64,000 bases of DNA from Loxodes magnus (lineage: Eukaryota > Ciliophora > Karyorelictea > Loxodida > Loxodidae), in contig CAMPDV010000945.1 in NCBI GenBank assembly GCA_946699065.1, positions 62,001 through 126,000 of the forward strand, read 5' to 3'. The translations under genes and the position numbers were made by a program. Positions 47,484 to 59,704 of the stretch are shown here, piece after piece. The notes beneath the pieces were generated by a model, which was not told where the DNA came from, did no database searches, and saw nothing but the letters and a program-made list of their open reading frames with translations. How positions within the stretch are numbered: the stretch's first letter is position 1; every line of letters begins with the position of its first letter.

Positions 47484-48293
47484 ATGGACAATATAACGAC
47501 GTTATAGAATCAATCGTCAAGAGTTCGTCAAGCATAAACTTTATTGTCCGAGGTCTACAGTCTTTTTACCTAGTAGTTAGTAAAGCACGTGAATACTTAT
47601 TTGTTTAAGGAGAATATCAGCTTACAAAGACAGTTGGTTTAGCAGGATAAGTAAATCTAATAATAGTTGAGGTCTTTCAAAATCTAGAAATAGCTGATGG
47701 ACAAAAAAGGGAGTAGCTAGTAGTAGATCATTATTTAAGACTTTCCATAAAGTGAGCAATAAGTTTCCAAATTGATAGCTGATGTTTAAAAGACCATCTA
47801 GAAGAGCAATCAGGTATCGGTTAAAGTTTTTGAGGAGCTAGACTCTTGCAAGTTTAATCTAGCTTAAGTGACATAGGAAAATAGTTACTTGAAGAATGAG
47901 ATGTAAAACTTGAGTAGTTAAATCTAAATTCAATAATAGCAGTTATCATCTATGCAAGTTCAGTTAAGCTAATAGTAACAAGTTAAGCCTTAGGTGATAT
48001 AGCCTTAATAGATTCAATAACCTCAAAATATCTCGGTTAAGCTTTAGGACATCTAGATAACTATAGTATCGCCAAACAATAGAACGGTATCGTTATCAGT
48101 AAAACAAGAGACAACTATCGGTTAGATAAAGCAATAGATCTAAGCTTAAACTGAGTTATTGCCTGCCGGTTTGAGTATCGTTAAGAATAAGGTTATCTTG
48201 GATGACGGTTAAACAGTAGCGAGTTAGAATATGTTGAATGGTGAGAGGTTGCAAATGGAATTTAGTAAGTTCAAATTTAATTTTCTTAAATAA
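47484..48293 (+). CDS. Coiled-coil protein with C-terminal ubiquitin-like domain
   Basis: ATG at 47484 (MDNITTLQNQSSRVRQAQTL) opens one uninterrupted frame of about 268 codons. First comes a coiled coil (LIADVQKTIQKSNQVSVKVF, FEELDSCKFNLAQVTQENSY), then a Gln/Pro-rich linker, largely TAA/TAG (QPQQIQQPQNISV). The last 75 residues have the ubiquitin fold pattern: TVSLSVKQETTIGQIKQQIQ, LPAGLSIVKNKVILDDGQTV and NMLNGERLQMEF, matching ubiquitin's I44/G47/D52 region. No C-terminal diglycine, so probably not a conjugated modifier. Not one TGA is used. In-frame tandem TAA at 48291-48296 is the likely stop. GTAAG repeats begin right at the 3' end. Confidence 0.8.
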
Positions 48294-48529
48294 TAATATA
48301 GACAGTAAATGAATTTTATAACTTTAATAAAGAGAAAGGTGAGTTTAAGATTTACTATATTTAAAAGGATGTAAGTCTTAAACAATAATAGGGAGTAAGT
48401 ATTAAGTTATAATATTTAGATGGTAAGTTAGTATTTAATAATTATTTAGCATGTAAGTTTCATTTCAAATGTTTCGCGATAAGATTGTAAGTATCGATGT
48501 TAATAAATTTCGTTTAAAGGGAGTAAGTT

Positions 48530-48799
48530 TCATTTTAATAATTATTACTTAATTTAGGTAAGTTTCATTTATAAAATTAACACTTAATATAGGTAAGTTT
48601 CATTTTAATAATTAACACTTAATTTAGGTAAGTTTCATTTTAATAAGTATTACTTAATTTAGGTAAGTTTCATTTTAATAATTAACACTTAATATAGGTA
48701 AGTTAAATTTTAATAATTAACACTTAAGATCGTAAGTTTCATTTTAATAATTAACACTTAAGATTGTAAGTTTCATTTTAATAATTAACACTTAAGGAT
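48530..48799. repeat. 35 bp minisatellite with GTAAGT core
   Basis: About eight units of GTAAGTTTCATTTTAATAAT followed by TAACACTTAATTTAG, 35 bp. Looser relatives start near 48270, with GTAAG every 25-60 bp. Units drift into the 32 bp family at 48800. The bases just before GTAAG vary (TAG, ATC, ATT, GAT). Confidence 0.9.
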
Positions 48800-49119
48800 G
48801 TAAGTTAAAGTTTAAGGTGAAAATGAAGTTGGTAAGTTAAAGTTTAAGGAGAAAATGAAGCATGTAAGTTAAAGTTTAAGGTGAAAATGAAGTTGGTAAG
48901 TTAAAGTTTAAGGAGAAAATGAAGCATGTAAGTTAAAGTTTAAGGTGAAAATGAAGATTGTAAGTTAAAGTTTAAGGTGAAAATGAAGATGGTAAGTTAA
49001 AGTTTAAGGTGAAAATGAAGGGAGTAAGTTAAAGTTTAAGGTGAAAATGAAGATGGTAAGTTAAAGTTTAAGGTGAAAATGAAGCATGTAAGTTAAAGTT
49101 TAAGGTTACATTTAGAACG
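48800..49119. repeat. 32 bp minisatellite with invariant 29-mer and variable triplet
   Basis: Ten units at exact 32 bp spacing; GTAAG starts at 48800, 48832, 48864 and so on to 49088. Each unit is a 29-mer (GTAAGTTAAAGTTTAAGGTG then AAAATGAAG) plus three bases that differ from unit to unit: TTG, CAT, TTG, CAT, ATT, ATG, GGA, ATG, CAT. The 29-mer itself is almost invariant (only GGTG/GGAG). Since 32 is not a multiple of 3, it is not a coding repeat. Confidence 0.95.
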
Positions 49120-50290
49120 TAATGTTCTATTTTAGGTTGTAAGTATTTTTTTATAGTTTATTTTTCAGATCGTAATGTGTTTAATATTGATTTAGGTAGT
49201 AAGTGTAATTTTATGGTTAATATAGAATGTAAGTAATTTTAGAATTATAAGGGGGTAATGAGGTCTTTTAAATAATTTTAAAGGATGTAAGGGATAATTC
49301 AATGTTATGTAGTGTTTTGAGAGTGAAGGACTTTACGAACAAATTAAAACTTTACTTAATTAAGAATTAAAAAATATTTATATTTATAAATATTATTTTC
49401 TTTTAAAGGTTAGGTAGTAAGTATATTTTATGTATTTATAAGTTTACTCTATAAGTTTACTCTATAAGTATATGTTTTTAAATAATAATAATAATTTATA
49501 TAAGTTTATAATTATTAGATAATTTCTAAGTAAGTATTTGGATATTATGTTATTATATATTTGTTTAAAATTGAGAAGTAGGGTTAACCTTAATGAGAGG
49601 TTGTTAAAGAGTAGTTTAGAGAGTTAGAGTAATAAATATTGTAAAATGACTGTGATGTGGGTGAGTATAGGTGTATAAAGTTCCTATTATTATTAAAAGT
49701 GTATATTTTAGTTTTTAAAATTTAATTTATTTCTTAAGGTTTTAGTTGTAAGTATACAATATGTAAATTATTTTGTTTGAATAATTTAAGTTTGAAGTAT
49801 ATTATATATTTAAGAATGTGAATATTTAAGTAAAATTAATATAATAAGTTTTTATAATTTTAGTTTAAAATTTTGGGAGTATTAGGTATATAAAATTTTA
49901 AATTTTATTTTTTTTGTAAGTTACTTAATTTTTTTTTTTAGAAAAATTTTGAATTTTAAATTTATTTAAAATTTATGGATAGAATTTTTTTTAATTTTTT
50001 TTAGAATTAAGTATAAAATTTTTTTCAATTAATTGAGTTTGAATTTTTTTTAAGTTATTTAAGAATTTTTTTTTCGAAAATTTTTTAATTTTAGGTTTAA
50101 TTTTTTTTAGATTTTGTTCTATTAGAAAGTTTTTTTTTTTTCCAAGTAACGGGTTAAAAAGTAAAAAGAAAATTTTTTAAAGTGTCTGAGTATATTTTTT
50201 TTTAGTATTATGTTTTTTTATTTTTTTTTAGTATAATGTTAATTTTTTTTAATTGTATTTGTTGATTTAAATATTTTTATTATTTGAATT
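49120..50290. other. T-rich region with scattered GTAAG words
   Basis: NNNGTAAG words continue with decreasing order (49193, 49231, 49288, 49417, 49749). Beyond 49900 it turns into long T-runs on the plus strand. No coding frame or RNA is supported. Confidence 0.45.
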
Positions 50291-50299
50291 TGTATTTTA

Positions 50300-51250
50300 A
50301 GTATCTAAATTTGTAAAAATTTTATATTTGTTTTTTTGCTCAGCGTTTTGCACTACAGGAGATTTTTTGTGATGGACCAACCTTGCGTGAATTGGGATAA
50401 TTTTTTGAATGGTAATAGGGGAAATTAAAAAAATTAAAGTGTATGATTGGTGATAAATTTTGAAAAAGGACTGAAAAATGAAAAATGAAAAATGAAAAAT
50501 AAAAATGGATTTTAATTTAAAAAGTTTTTTCAAAAGGAAAAACGGAATAAAAGTTATTTTAGAGATTTTTTTTAGAAAAAGTTTTTAAATTTTTTTTTTT
50601 CAAATACAAAAAAAATTTTTTTCGAAAGAGAGATTAAAAATGGATTTTTTTAAATAAGCGATTAAAATTTCCGTAATTTTTTTTTGTTTTTAATTTCAAT
50701 TTTTTTTTTAACAAGAACATTTTTTTTCGGATTTTTAAAATTAAAAAATTTTTAATTTTTTTGTCATAAATTCAAAAAGGATATAAGTTAAAAAAAGCAA
50801 AAATTTTATTTTTGTTTTTTTGCTCAGCGTTTTACACTGCAAGAGATTTTCGGGACGGAACAAACTTGCATGAATCGGGATAAAATTTTTGGAATGAGAA
50901 TAAGGTTAATGTAAAAAGTAAAAAGGTATTTTTATTGATATTTTTTAATAAGAACTGAATAATGTGTAAATGATTTTTTTATTTAGATAGTTTTTCAAAA
51001 GGAAAAACGGAATAAAGTAATTTTAGGACAAAAGTTGTAGAAAAAAGTTTTTATAAGCAGCTCAAATTTAAGAAAGGTCCAATTTTTTAATTTAATTTTT
51101 TTTTTTGGATTCAGTCTATTTTTTTTCAATACAAAGCTATTTTTTTCGGATTTATATAAAAAGCAAAGCTTAATTTTTTGGACTTAAATTCAAAAAGGAT
51201 ATAAGTTAAAAAAAAGCAAAAATTTTTCGGGACGGAATAAATCTTTTTCA
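50300..51250. repeat. Tandem duplication of about 484 bp plus a partial third copy
   Basis: TTTTTTTGCTCAGCGTTTT occurs at about 50330 and 50814, 484 bp apart, with surrounding similarity (GGAAAAACGGAATAA, AAAAAGGATATAAGTT, GGGACGGAA). A third, truncated piece begins near 51190. Around the GCTCAGCG block the plus strand reads FFAQRFALQEIFCDGPTLRE in the first copy and FFAQRFTLQEIFGT in the second. Several differences are silent in that frame, so a small conserved exon is possible. Confidence 0.7.
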
Positions 51251-51259
51251 AAAATTTTT

Positions 51260-54200
51260 ATGTCTGCAAATATTTTTATCTAAGAAAATCATTTAAAATT
51301 TAAATTTTTTTTAGAAAAGATGAAAAATAAAGATTTTTTTTTATCGTTTTAAATTTCTTACTTGTTTTTTTTTTAAATGCAATTTTTAGCATAATCATCT
51401 TCAAAATATCTAGAATGGTTTTCAATGAGTTTTAAATTTACATAAAATATATTTTGCTTACCTAATTTTAAAAAGAATTCGAATGAGAAATAATAATATT
51501 CTTAGATTTTTTATTTATTTTTTTTAAATAAATTAAGATCTAGTTTAAAAAAAATACATATTCTGTTTTTGAAAATAAAAAAAATAAAAATTTATAAATT
51601 TTAAAAGATTTAATAATTAAGTAAATAGAAAAAACTGTATCTGAAAAAGAAGTTAAAAACTAAAGCATAAAAAATCTGAACCTATCTAAAATAAAAATAT
51701 TGCTCTTACTTAATTTAAATTGAAAATATTCAGAACTAAATACAAAAAGAACTTTATATCGAAAATAAAAAATAAAACAAAATTAGAATCTTAGTTGAAG
51801 TAAAAATAAAGACATTAGTTGTTATATATATAGCTATTTAAAAATAAGATTTTGTTAATCTTTAAAAACGCTTAGAAAATTTTAGATATAGTTACCTTAA
51901 AAAAATAGTTTTTAAATTCGTCATAAAAAAATTAACATTTAACTATAAACCACTAAGTTAAAGGTAAAAAATCAGAACGCCCTGAATTTAATTGAAATTT
52001 TTCATTAAAATATAATGTATCTTAATTAAATCTATTATATCTAATATATTATAAAACATCGTTAAAGATTTAAATTTACTTAATTCTCAAAACAAATAAA
52101 TTACTTAATAAAATGTTCTAAATTTCTTATAATGGACTTAGATGAGAGTAACATATTAAAAATCCTAAATGTAATAGAAACTATTGATTTAATCATAGTT
52201 TAAGCATAAAATTATTTTAATTTAATTTTTATAAAAAATAATATATCTATTTTTGATAAAGGTAGATTAATAGAAGAAAATTAGTTCACAGTTAAATTCT
52301 CTAAGGTAAATATTTAATAATCTTTTTATCTTTTAATCAAGATTCTTATGTACTAAATTTTTACAATTTAAATATTTGAGTGAAATATAAATTCCAATTT
52401 ATTTATAAAAGTCTTACTCTACTACTGTAATGTTTTAAAACTTAATAGAGACATATAATTAAAAAAATTAGCAAATAAAATCTTTAAATTCATTATAAAA
52501 CTTTAACCTATAATTAAAAAAAAGGCAATCAATGAATATTCATAGGAAATTTTATTAACATTTAATTAATCAGAAGTACATTTTTTATAATAATCATTTA
52601 TGTATTCTTTTTATCGAATAGTATTACAGAAATAGTAATAATGAAAACATAACCTCGAAAAGTATTTTCTCATATTAATTTTATAAATTTATTTAAAATA
52701 GCTATAAATAAATATTATTAAATCATAAATAAAACATTTAATTAATACTATCTAAAATATTATTAAACTCTATTTAAATAAATTTAATAATAGTAATAAC
52801 AAATAATATAAAAGAAGTCTCTAAATAAATAGTATATTAAAAATAATTTTCGGACCAAATTCATCAAAATTAAATGAAATTATAAAAAAAGAGTATTTAA
52901 CAAAATTTCGATAAATTATTAAAAAATAAATTATATTTTGATCAGAATTTATAGAATTAATTTTAAGTAAAACTAAGATCAATTTTTATTTAAATCTATA
53001 ACTTAAAATCTTAATCTAATTTAAAACTTCGTTTTAATATATAAACTAATTTAATAAAAAAAGAAAAAAATCTTTATTGCAAATAATAAGAATTAAATTA
53101 TTCTAATTATTTAATAAACTGATAATCGAAAATAATTTTCTTTATCTTAGATAAGATCAAATAAATTTCGCAAAAAAATTAGTATCTAAAATTTGTTGAA
53201 GAAGATAAAAAAAAGTAAATGAAAAAAAATAATTAGCAAAAAAATTACATAAATTTAATAAAATTTTCCTTTGCGTATGTACTTTTTTTTAAATTGTAAT
53301 AAAATACTGCTATTTTTTCTAAAAGATTATTTTTGACATGCTCGTATCTTTAAAATTTTATAAATATTATTAAAACATTTTAATAATTTTTAAATTTTTT
53401 CTACATAGGTAAATTTTAGACGTTCTGACCTCTGTCACTTTTTAGATATTATTAAAAATGTTTAAAATTAAAATAAATTTTTTTTCTGCTTTCTATTTAT
53501 ATAGTTTATCTAAAGATCAATTTTAAATTAAAAAAATTATTACATCATAATTTTTCTTCTGAAATTAGTTTATAAATTATCAAACTTCTAAATTAATAAA
53601 GAAAATATCGACATCACGTATATTTTTTTTAATAATATCGAAAAGAAGCAATAAGAATTATTTATATATTATTTATTACTGAAAAGGAAATGAAAGTAAA
53701 TCAAAGTTAAAAAAACTGTAAAAGCATACAAAATTATAAAATGCATATTTTTTTTTTATTGTAAAAAATTTAATAAAAAATTTACAAATTCTTGAGAAAG
53801 TAAGAATAGTTTGCTTTTAAGTTTATTTTTAAATTTTAGTATAAAGATAGCAGAATACTATTTTAGGGACATTTATTTATAAAATATTTTGATTGAGCCT
53901 TATTAGCTCATATTATTTATTTAAACTAGAAAATTCTTCTTGCTTAGTAAACAATAATATAAATGTATTCAAAGATATTCTATTTATAAGAGATATTAAA
54001 TTTATTTAAGAAATTACATTTGAAGTAAACGCGGTACTTTTTTTTTCATGGAACAACTCTCAGTTTTTAAGGCACATTACAAATGACATAAATGTTTCAC
54101 GAATGAAACCTTTATTAAAATGGATATCTGTTAAACTTAAAATGAAGTTATAAAATTAATTATTTGAAAAATTCTCTTAGTAAAACTAAACATAGTTGAA

Positions 54201-54350
54201 TTAGATAAATAGTAAAAGTGATTTTTTGATTTGAGTACGGAGCATAAAAAAAAGTCTCAGCTTTTTATCATAAAAGAAACTCTTTTTAGTTAAAAACGTT
54301 CGAATAGGCAATCAATAGAAGATAAAAAATTGCAATTTTTTTAATGTAAT
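51260..54350. other. Extremely AT-rich DNA, no genes seen
   Basis: Mostly A and T with few G or C. No frame with normal amino-acid balance, no hairpin with GC stem, no tandem order until 54358. Probably non-coding spacer. Confidence 0.5.
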
Positions 54351-54357
54351 TTTAAAT

Positions 54358-57118
54358 AATTTAAAAAATTAAATTTATTTATAATAAATATTTTAGTTAT
54401 TTTAATATCATTTAAGATTCTTATTTACACTTTATTTAAACTTAAAATGAGAAAAAGCATTTTTATCTTTGATAGTAACAAAAATTCTAATAGGTAATTC
54501 TTAATCTCTTTTTTCATCTTGAGAAATTAATAATTACAAATTTAGAAAAAAACTATTTTAAAAAATAAATGCTTCCTAATTTTTATTTGATATAAATGCA
54601 AAATTATTTTTATAAAATTTCTTGTATTTTGATAAATTATTTCTTCGAACTTTTAAATTAAAAAATACAGTAAATAAAATTAATGAATTACTTTTATTTA
54701 AATCCAATTAAAAGAGATTTTAAATAACTTAAATTCAAAGAATAAAAATTTTATTTTTTTAAACAAATAAATACATTATTTTCACAATATTTTTATGTAA
54801 TAAAAAACATATTAATATTTATAAATAATAAGAAAAGTATTTTTTAAACAAACAATTACAAATGTTTAACAAAATCTTAAATATGGAATAACAAAAAAGT
54901 TTATCTTAGTTTAATTATAAATCTTTTTCCAATTTTTATAAAATTTGAAAAACATATTTAAAATGTGAAATTTTTTAAATTTAAAGAAAAATAATCATCA
55001 TTTTAATTTTTATTAAATTATTTTTAATGATTAAAGAAATCTTATTAAGCAATAATTATAAAAAATAAATTATAATTTATCACTAAGATAGAAAAATACT
55101 GAAAATTCAAAAAAGCATTTAAAAAAATTAAAAAAACATAAAAATTTATAGATAAAAATGTAAGAAAATATTGAAGGATGAATATTTTAACCTGAATATT
55201 CTTTAGTTATTTTAATAAAATTTATAAGCAAAAGATATTTCATAAAATAATTATGAAGGTAACAAATAATTTAGAAAACATTAATTTAGTTAAATTTAAA
55301 AAATTAAATTTATTTATAATAAATATTTTAGTTATTTTAATATCATTTAAGATTCTTATTTACACTTTATTTAAACTTAAAATGAGAAAAAGCATTTTTA
55401 TCTTTGATAGTAACAAAAATTCTAATAGGTAATTCTTAATCTCTTTTTTCATCTTGAGAAATTAATAATTACAAATTTAGAAAAAAACTATTTTAAAAAA
55501 TAAATGCTTCCTAATTTTTATTTGATATAAATGCAAAATTATTTTTATAAAATTTCTTGTATTTTGATAAATTATTTCTTCGAACTTTTAAATTAAAAAA
55601 TACAGTAAATAAAATTAATGAATTACTTTTATTTAAATCCAATTAAAAGAGATTTTAAATAACTTAAATTCAAAGAATAAAAATTTTATTTTTTTAAACA
55701 AATAAATACATTATTTTCACAATATTTTTATGTAATAAAAAACATATTAATATTTATAAATAATAAGAAAAGTATTTTTTAAACAAACAATTACAAATGT
55801 TTAACAAAATCTTAAATATGGAATAACAAAAAAGTTTATCTTAGTTTAATTATAAATCTTTTTCCAATTTTTATAAAATTTGAAAAACATATTTAAAATG
55901 TGAAATTTTTTAAATTTAAAGAAAAATAATCATCATTTTAATTTTTATTAAATTATTTTTAATGATTAAAGAAATCTTATTAAGCAATAATTATAAAAAA
56001 TAAATTATAATTTATCACTAAGATAGAAAAATACTGAAAATTCAAAAAAGCATTTAAAAAAATTAAAAAAACATAAAAATTTATAGATAAAAATGTAAGA
56101 AAATATTGAAGGATGAATATTTTAACCTGAATATTCTTTAGTTATTTTAATAAAATTTATAAGCAAAAGATATTTCATAAAATAATTATGAAGGTAACAA
56201 ATAATTTAGAAAACATTAATTTAGTTAAATTTAAAAAATTAAATTTATTTATAATAAATATTTTAGTTATTTTAATATCATTTAAGATTCTTATTTACAC
56301 TTTATTTAAACTTAAAATGAGAAAAAGCATTTTTATCTTTGATAGTAACAAAAATTCTAATAGGTAATTCTTAATCTCTTTTTTCATCTTGAGAAATTAA
56401 TAATTACAAATTTAGAAAAAAACTATTTTAAAAAATAAATGCTTCCTAATTTTTATTTGATATAAATGCAAAATTATTTTTATAAAATTTCTTGTATTTT
56501 GATAAATTATTTCTTCGAACTTTTAAATTAAAAAATACAGTAAATAAAATTAATGAATTACTTTTATTTAAATCCAATTAAAAGAGATTTTAAATAACTT
56601 AAATTCAAAGAATAAAAATTTTATTTTTTTAAACAAATAAATACATTATTTTCACAATATTTTTATGTAATAAAAAACATATTAATATTTATAAATAATA
56701 AGAAAAGTATTTTTTAAACAAACAATTACAAATGTTTAACAAAATCTTAAATATGGAATAACAAAAAAGTTTATCTTAGTTTAATTATAAATCTTTTTCC
56801 AATTTTTATAAAATTTGAAAAACATATTTAAAATGTGAAATTTTTTAAATTTAAAGAAAAATAATCATCATTTTAATTTTTATTAAATTATTTTTAATGA
56901 TTAAAGAAATCTTATTAAGCAATAATTATAAAAAATAAATTATAATTTATCACTAAGATAGAAAAATACTGAAAATTCAAAAAAGCATTTAAAAAAATTA
57001 AAAAAACATAAAAATTTATAGATAAAAATGTAAGAAAATATTGAAGGATGAATATTTTAACCTGAATATTCTTTAGTTATTTTAATAAAATTTATAAGCA
57101 AAAGATATTTCATAAAAT
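54358..57118. repeat. Tandem triplication of a 935 bp unit
   Basis: The block starting TTAAAAAATTAAATTTATTT occurs at 54361, 55296 and 56231, exactly 935 bp apart. The copies are identical in every stretch I compared, and the third ends at 57118. The unit is over 80% AT and has no convincing frame. The homogeneity means very recent amplification, gene conversion, or an assembly repeat. Confidence 0.95.
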
Positions 57119-58365
57119 TATTTTTACTTATTCGTAAATTTCTGGTTTAATGCCAATAATTATACATTTATGTCTTAATATTTAAATATTTAATATCTTA
57201 TAGTTTATTATTATGCCTTATTATTTAAACTTTTAATAGTGAATTAGAATTTTAAAATATTAATTTTAAAAAATCAAAATAATTTATTTTAATGATTAAT
57301 ATTTATTTTATAATTTTTAAGTTAAATGTGTGAATTTTTAATATAATTGTTTATCTATATATAAATTATTAATATGATAGAAGAATTAAATATAATCTTC
57401 TACCATTTATAATATTGAGGGATTTTTTAGTTAAAATATGTTTTTAAATATGAGAAATAAAGTAATTTAATTTTCGTTAAATATTTTATTTAAGTATAAT
57501 TTTCCGATTATTAACAATTTAATAATAATAACTTTTTTAAATTTCTTTAACTGACAATGATAAAATAATTAATTTTGCATAATTATAATTATAATTAGTT
57601 TAATTAAATTTTTAGTTATAAATTAAAAATTTATACTTAACTTTAAAATATAATAAAAGTTAGTTAAGATTATTATTATAATTACTTATATTATTTAGAT
57701 CTAAAACTTATACATTAATTAATTTTATAATTATTTATAATACTTTATTAATTTAATTTTATACAGTTATCTCTAAAGATTTGTTTACTATATTTACTTT
57801 TTAATTCACTAAATTATTGTTTTAATTATGGTAGTCATTAATTATCAAATGTGAACCTTTTTATTTTATAATCTAGTAATCAAATGCTTTTTGTTAACCA
57901 ATTATTAAAAATTCATATCAAAATTATGAAAAGCTTCCTTTTTATTAATTTTCAATTGATACAAAGATAATTAATTCTACCTAAACATATAATTATTGAA
58001 TAATTTTAGATTTTTGATATAGTGTTTTTAATATTAATATCTTACTATTATAAAGTATTATTTTAATTATATTTTGTTATCATTTAGAATTTTATATTAT
58101 TAAAGTCATAAAGCTAATGTTTCGTTTGCTTTACTTAGAACTTCAATTCCTTTTAGATATTTCTTCCTTTATATTATCTATGTTTTATTAATTATAGTTA
58201 AATAAAGAGTTCTTTAAATGGCTTTATTAGCAATTTAATTAGTTTTTAGAATTTAAATTTTAATATGTATTTATAAAAATAAATGGTATAAATTAAAGCT
58301 ATTTATTAATAATATTTACTTTAATAAAAGAGTTATTGTAAGAAACTGTTTATTTATATTTAAAA
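57119..58365. other. AT-rich intergenic stretch
   Basis: From the end of the 935 bp array to the 3' end of the coiled-coil gene. No supported feature. Confidence 0.5.
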
Positions 58366-58369
58366 TAAA

Positions 58370-59704
58370 ATAATTTTAGACATCTATAACTGCAAGAATT
58401 GCTTCCTTCAATGAGACTCTAATAAATGTTTTTAATGTTTTTTAATAATAATCTTGATCTCATCAATTTTTAATTATTCTTGTTTCAGTTTCTCTTTTAT
58501 GTCTTCCTTTTTTACTTTTTCCATTTCATATAAATCTAAACTTTTTGACAAGTGAAAACGATTTTTAAGGGTAAAAGGAGGTTTATAACTTTTTGTAGGA
58601 GTTGTATGTGGAATTTCTGATCGGAAAAGGCAGGGATGGGAGGAGTAGGCAATGACAAGAGAAAACAATTTTTAGTTTTAAAATATTTCATCAAAATTAA
58701 GGTTTATTTATTGAAGTATGTTTCTTTTTTTCACACTTTTTAGATTTAGAATTTTAGAATTTTTTCAATTACATATTCAGATTTTTTTAATCTCTTTTTT
58801 AGTTATAATACTGTCTCAAATCTCTTGCAGCTTACTTTCAGAATATTTTTTTAGCCCTTTATTTTTTTTATTGGCTTTATTTTCTGATTAGTTTTTTCAT
58901 AAATTTTTCCGATTTTAAAACTTTTAAGACATATAGCTTTTTTTGATTTTAAATTTTTCTCTTTGTTTTTTTAAGCGCTAATGAGTAAGTACTTCTTTTC
59001 TTTAAAGTAATTAATTTATTTTTTTGAGTATTAACTTTTTTTATATTTTAAATCGATTTCACTCTTCCTTCGTGACTACTGAAATAACTTTTATTTAAAT
59101 ACATTTTAGGGTTTTACTTCTATTTCTTCTTCGTTTTTTTTTAATCTTTCTCTGTTCATTTAAGTGTTTATCTTTTTTATTAAATCCTTTATCGCAGAAA
59201 CTTTTTCTCTTTATTTTCTCAGTTGCCTTTTTTTCCTCCTTATTCTTATTCTTATGTTATTTTTCTTTTTCTTTTGTACTTATTTGATCATAGAATTTTT
59301 TGCAGTTTCTTCACTCAGATTTCTTTCGAATCACGAAAGTTCATTTCTTCACTTTTTTTTTGTTTTATCTTCTTTTTCTTTTACTTATTTTTTTTATAGA
59401 ATGTTACTTTCTGCGCTTGTCTAGATTCTTTTTAGTTTTTCCAGTCTATTTTTTTGATCTTTTTGTTTTTTAGCTAGTTTTTTTTTTCGGAATTTTTTAT
59501 TATGTTTTTTAAATTTTTTTCATGATGGTCTTAGTTCTCTTTCTCAAGTCATAAGATCAATTTTATTCCTTCCACTAGGCTGAGTTTTACCATTCGCTTC
59601 TCATTATCCTTTCTCAGTTTCCTAACCTCTGCTTGGTGGTTTATCACTATTTAATCAGCCACTCCAAGCTCATCTGGCTAGAATTTTTAATTTCGGACAC
59701 ACAT
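58370..59704 (-). CDS. Basic coiled-coil protein, possibly microtubule-associated
   Basis: An ATG at 59704 starts MCVRNQKFQPDELGVADQIV, followed by NHQAEVRKLRKDNEKRMVKL and a very Lys-rich coiled coil (KNRLEKLKRIQTSAESNILQ). The C-terminal part reads AYSSHPCLFRSEIPHTTPTK, YKPPFTLKNRFHLSKSLDLY and EMEKVKKEDIKEKLKQEQEQ. The PPF...NRF pattern before a charged helix recalls TPX2-type microtubule-binding motifs, but this is only a resemblance. At least one frame change lies in the A-rich part. Its start overlaps the end of the NACHT frame by a different frame; which gene owns 59690-59704 is unclear. Confidence 0.45.

Noticed and set aside
48530-49119. CRISPR array
   Set aside because: Repeats are 29 bases but the spacers are only three bases long, and the setting is eukaryotic. 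It is a minisatellite.
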